Source: CSP1-8 sp049688015 (lineage in GTDB: Bacteria > Desulfobacterota > Deferrimicrobia > Deferrimicrobiales > Deferrimicrobiaceae). Taken from it: 7,986 bases of DNA. Each line of letters opens with the position of its first letter. The first letter of the stretch is position 1. The notes under the pieces were generated by a model. It was given only the letters and a program-made list of their open reading frames with translations. It ran no database searches and was not told the DNA's origin. Below are positions 5,943 to 7,986 of the stretch, one piece after another. Position numbers and translations under genes: made by a program. The stretch is from NCBI GenBank assembly GCA_049688015.1, contig JBAVJZ010000064.1, positions 1 through 7,986 on the forward strand. The letters run 5' to 3'.

Positions 5943-6165
5943 TCCCTCCAGGCCCACGATTTTCCCCCTTTGCCGTGCAACCGCTTCTTCCTTTCCGCTA
6001 CCCCAGGATTTCCGGGGACGGGTGTCCCTGCCGCCAACGATCCCACGCCGTATCCTCCGAAGGAAGCTTCGGCAGCCAGCGCCGGAAATCCCTTTCCCTT
6101 CGCATACGACACCTGCCGTCCATCGGAGCCGGGGCCGAAACGTTTCTCCCCGGAGATCCATCCTC

Positions 6166-6189
6166 TTTAATATCCCAACGGACAGGAGG
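6166..6189 (+). promoter_or_regulatory. Candidate -10 box and strong ribosome binding site of the tandem-domain gene
   Basis: TTTAAT at 6166-6171 matches the -10 consensus at 5/6, but no good -35 lies 16-18 nt upstream. AGGAGG at 6184-6189 is a perfect Shine-Dalgarno core. It directly abuts an in-frame ATG at 6190 (no spacer) and is 9 nt from the ATG at 6199, so the latter is the likely start. Confidence 0.45.
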
Positions 6190-6198
6190 ATGCGTTCC

Positions 6199-6798
6199 AT
6201 GAAGAACCTGGGTTCGTTTGTAACCGCAGGAGTGCTTGTATGCCTGCTGGCGCTCGGATCGGCGACACCGGGATTCACAGCGAGCCACGAGAAAATGCCC
6301 TCGGGCGAAATCGGGAGTGTCCAGTACCTGACGGCAACCGTGGAAAAGATCGACCAGTCCACCCGGATGGTGACCCTGAAGGGACCGGAAGGGAACACCG
6401 TCACCTTCCGCGTGAGTGACGAGGCGAGGAACCTCGACCAGGTCAAGGCGGGCGATTCCGTCGACGTGCAGTATTACGAAGCCGTCGCCTGGCAGGTGAT
6501 GAAACCCGGGACGGCCCCGATGGGGGTAACCACCACCAGCGCCATGGGAAGAGCCAAGAAAGGAGAGATGCCCGGGGGAGCAATGGGAAAACAGGTGTCG
6601 ATCGTCGCCGAAATTGAGGCGATCGACAAGGACGGGAAGCACGTGACGCTCAAGGGGCCGCAGGGGAACTCCGAGAGAGTGGCGGTGAAAGACCCGAAGA
6701 ACCTGGAGAACGTCAAGGTGGGCGACGAGGTCCAGCTGACCTACACGGAGGCGATGGCGATCTCCGTCCAGCCGGCCGCCCCCGGGGGGAAGAAATAG
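6199..6798 (+). CDS. Secreted protein with two tandem beta-rich domains
   Basis: A 199-residue protein. Residues 1-28 form a signal peptide (positively charged start, core VTAGVLVCLLALG, likely cleavage after G-F-T-A); C15 does not sit in a lipobox. The mature part holds two copies of one domain: residues 44-100 (V-E-K-I-D-x-x-x-R-M-V-T-L-K-G-P-E-G-N ... N-L-D-Q-V-K-A-G-D-S-V ... Y-Y-E-A-V-A) and 135-190 (I-E-A-I-D-K-D-G-K-H-V-T-L-K-G-P-Q-G-N ... N-L-E-N-V-K-V-G-D-E-V ... Y-T-E-A-M-A). They are joined by a Met/Gly/Lys-rich linker. The repeating 'I-D, V-T-L-K-G-P-x-G-N, V-K-x-G-D-x-V, Y-x-E-A' pattern is seen in small periplasmic proteins of unknown function, and a compact beta barrel is likely. 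No catalytic residues stand out. The gene is monocistronic: its own ribosome binding site precedes it and a strong terminator follows. Confidence 0.8.
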   Translation: MKNLGSFVTAGVLVCLLALGSATPGFTASHEKMPSGEIGSVQYLTATVEKIDQSTRMVTLKGPEGNTVTFRVSDEARNLDQVKAGDSVDVQYYEAVAWQVMKPGTAPMGVTTTSAMGRAKKGEMPGGAMGKQVSIVAEIEAIDKDGKHVTLKGPQGNSERVAVKDPKNLENVKVGDEVQLTYTEAMAISVQPAAPGGKK

Positions 6799-6842
6799 GC
6801 GAAGCCGATTTCCCGCTGATTCGCACGGTTTGAAATTCGCGA

Positions 6843-6867
6843 GGGGGGGCGGAGGCCCCCCCTTTTT
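6843..6867 (+). terminator. Strong intrinsic terminator after the tandem-domain gene
   Basis: GGGGGGGC (6843-6850) pairs perfectly with GCCCCCCC (6855-6862) around a GGAG tetraloop, followed at once by TTTTT (6863-6867). It starts 44 nt after the stop codon. Read from the other side there is no T-run, so it should not serve the convergent glmS gene. Confidence 0.9.
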
Positions 6868-6927
6868 CCCATGGAAAGTCCTGCGATGTGCGCCCGGAGG
6901 TTTTCCCCCGCGGCGTTATGGGTCCGG

Positions 6928-7986
6928 TCACTCCACCGTGACGCTCTTGGCGAGGTTTCTCGGCTGGTCGACGTCTGTGCCTTTGAGCACCGCCATGTGG
7001 TAGGCCAGAAGCTGCAGCGGCACGACCTCGAGGATCGGGAGGGCAAGCCGCCCGCACGGCGGAAGGAACAATACGTCCTCCGCTTTTTCGGCCAACTCCC
7101 GGTCCCCTTCCGTGCCCACGGCGATGATCCTGCCACCCCGGGTGCGGGCCTCTTCGAGGTTGGACAGGGTCTTCTCGTAGGTGTCCCCCCGCGAACACAG
7201 GACAAGCACCGGCATCTGCTCATCGATCAGGGCGATCGGGCCGTGCTTCATCTCTCCCGCCGTATACCCTTCCGCATGGATGTACGAAATCTCCTTGAGC
7301 TTGAGCGCCCCCTCAAGCGCGATCGGATAGGAAAGGCCTCGCCCCAGGTAGAGAAAATCCCGGGAGTCCTTGTACTTTCTGGCGATCGCCAGGATTTCGT
7401 CCTCTCTTTTGAGCACGTCCTCGATCTTTCGCGGCAGATCGCTTAGCTCCAACAGATGAGTGGAGATCCCGCGGGAGGAAATCTTCCCCCGCGCCTGCGC
7501 CAGGTGCAACGCCAGAAGGTACAGAGCGACAAGCTGGGTCGTGAACGCCTTGGTCGACGCCACGCCGATCTCGGGTCCTGCGTGCGTGTAAATCACACCG
7601 TCGGACTCCCGCGCGATGGTCGAGGAAACCACGTTGCAGATGGAGACCGACACCGCGCCTTTCCCCTTAGCCTCCCGAAGTCCGGCCAGGGTGTCCGCCG
7701 TCTCGCCGGACTGGGAGATCGGGATGCAGAGGGTCCCCGGCTCCACGACGGGATTCCGGTACCGGTACTCGGACCCGAGATCGACCTCCACCGGGAGGCG
7801 GGCAAGCTCTTCGATGATGAATTTGCCGACCAGGCCCGCGTGCCAGGAGGTGCCGCAGGCGACGATGATGACTCGCGACAAGCGGCGCAGCTGGTCTCCC
7901 GGCAGGGGGAGGGTCTCGAAAAAGACCTCGCCCGAATCCGGCAGCATCCGTCCGGCTAGGGTGTCCAGGATCGCCCGGGGCTGCTC
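6928..7986 (-). CDS. glmS: Glutamine-fructose-6-phosphate aminotransferase (GlmS), C-terminal part
   Basis: The visible 352 residues cover the isomerase half; the N-terminal glutaminase domain (catalytic Cys, start codon, any leader or glmS ribozyme) lies beyond the right edge. GlmS converts fructose-6-phosphate and glutamine to glucosamine-6-phosphate, the first step towards UDP-GlcNAc for peptidoglycan and LPS. The fragment opens with E-Q-P-R-A-I-L-D-T-L, typical of the interdomain region. It has the first SIS domain (ACGTSWHAG, SQSGETADT, ASTKAFTTQ) and the second (YLGRGLSYPIALEGALKLKE, I-S-Y-I-H-A-E-G-Y, G-E-M-K-H-G-P). It ends with DVDQPRNLAKSVTVE. The Glu of KLKEIS, the His of MKHGP and the Lys of LAKSVTVE correspond to E. 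coli Glu488, His504 and Lys603, so the isomerase site is intact. It is convergent with the preceding gene, with 129 nt between their stop codons, and no clear terminator is visible for it. Confidence 0.97.
   Translation of the reverse strand, partial: EQPRAILDTLAGRMLPDSGEVFFETLPLPGDQLRRLSRVIIVACGTSWHAGLVGKFIIEELARLPVEVDLGSEYRYRNPVVEPGTLCIPISQSGETADTLAGLREAKGKGAVSVSICNVVSSTIARESDGVIYTHAGPEIGVASTKAFTTQLVALYLLALHLAQARGKISSRGISTHLLELSDLPRKIEDVLKREDEILAIARKYKDSRDFLYLGRGLSYPIALEGALKLKEISYIHAEGYTAGEMKHGPIALIDEQMPVLVLCSRGDTYEKTLSNLEEARTRGGRIIAVGTEGDRELAEKAEDVLFLPPCGRLALPILEVVPLQLLAYHMAVLKGTDVDQPRNLAKSVTVE

Noticed and set aside
5912..6112. 66-residue minus-strand frame (GTG start at 6112) with a Gly/Ala-rich start, considered as a small peptide gene
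   Set aside because: There is no convincing ribosome binding site or promoter, it sits over the hairpin following the M23 gene, and the sequence has no leader or membrane pattern.

Overview
The window is GC-rich and gene-dense, from a bacterium that is probably Gram-negative: it has an ECF sigma factor with a zinc anti-sigma factor, an inner-membrane-anchored M23 endopeptidase and a secreted periplasmic-type protein. Gene content and codon use would fit an anaerobic deltaproteobacterial lineage (Desulfuromonadota-like). That placement is a guess from style and was not tested. No phage, IS element, CRISPR array, tRNA or rRNA is visible. Most of the window is chromosomal housekeeping.

Left part (1-1800). 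On the minus strand are the first 44 codons of a ChlI/BchI-like chelatase AAA+ ATPase, then a two-gene unit of an ECF sigma factor followed 5 nt later by a soluble zinc anti-sigma factor. The unit ends in a hairpin terminator whose stem includes the anti-sigma stop codon. Two features stand out. The anti-sigma factor carries two H-x3-C-x2-C motifs exactly 90 residues apart, where the family normally has one. An unlisted 55-residue membrane protein (1625-1792, plus strand, GTG start) lies divergent to the sigma gene, with a good promoter (TTGGCC-17-TACAAT) and a good ribosome binding site.

Middle part (1801-4654). A full-length PcrA/UvrD-type helicase with a C-terminal RNA-polymerase-interacting-type domain is encoded on the minus strand. 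Upstream of it on the same strand is a 58-residue protein with a C-terminal membrane segment. Behind that lies a roughly 310-nt AT-richer intergenic stretch with a 17-bp palindrome (possible operator) and several small inverted repeats.

Right part (4655-7986). An M23 (LytM-type) peptidoglycan endopeptidase with an N-terminal anchor and a LysM/OapA-like module is read from its own promoter on the plus strand. It is followed by a secreted protein made of two copies of a beta-rich ~56-residue domain, closed by a strong G/C hairpin and T-run terminator. The C-terminal 352 residues of GlmS (glucosamine-6-phosphate synthase) converge from the minus strand. GlmS makes the amino sugar for peptidoglycan and the M23 enzyme trims it, but they are separate transcription units and the proximity may be chance.

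I found no clear multi-gene novel system. The best leads are the double-motif anti-sigma factor, the two overlooked small membrane proteins and the 4303-4319 palindrome.
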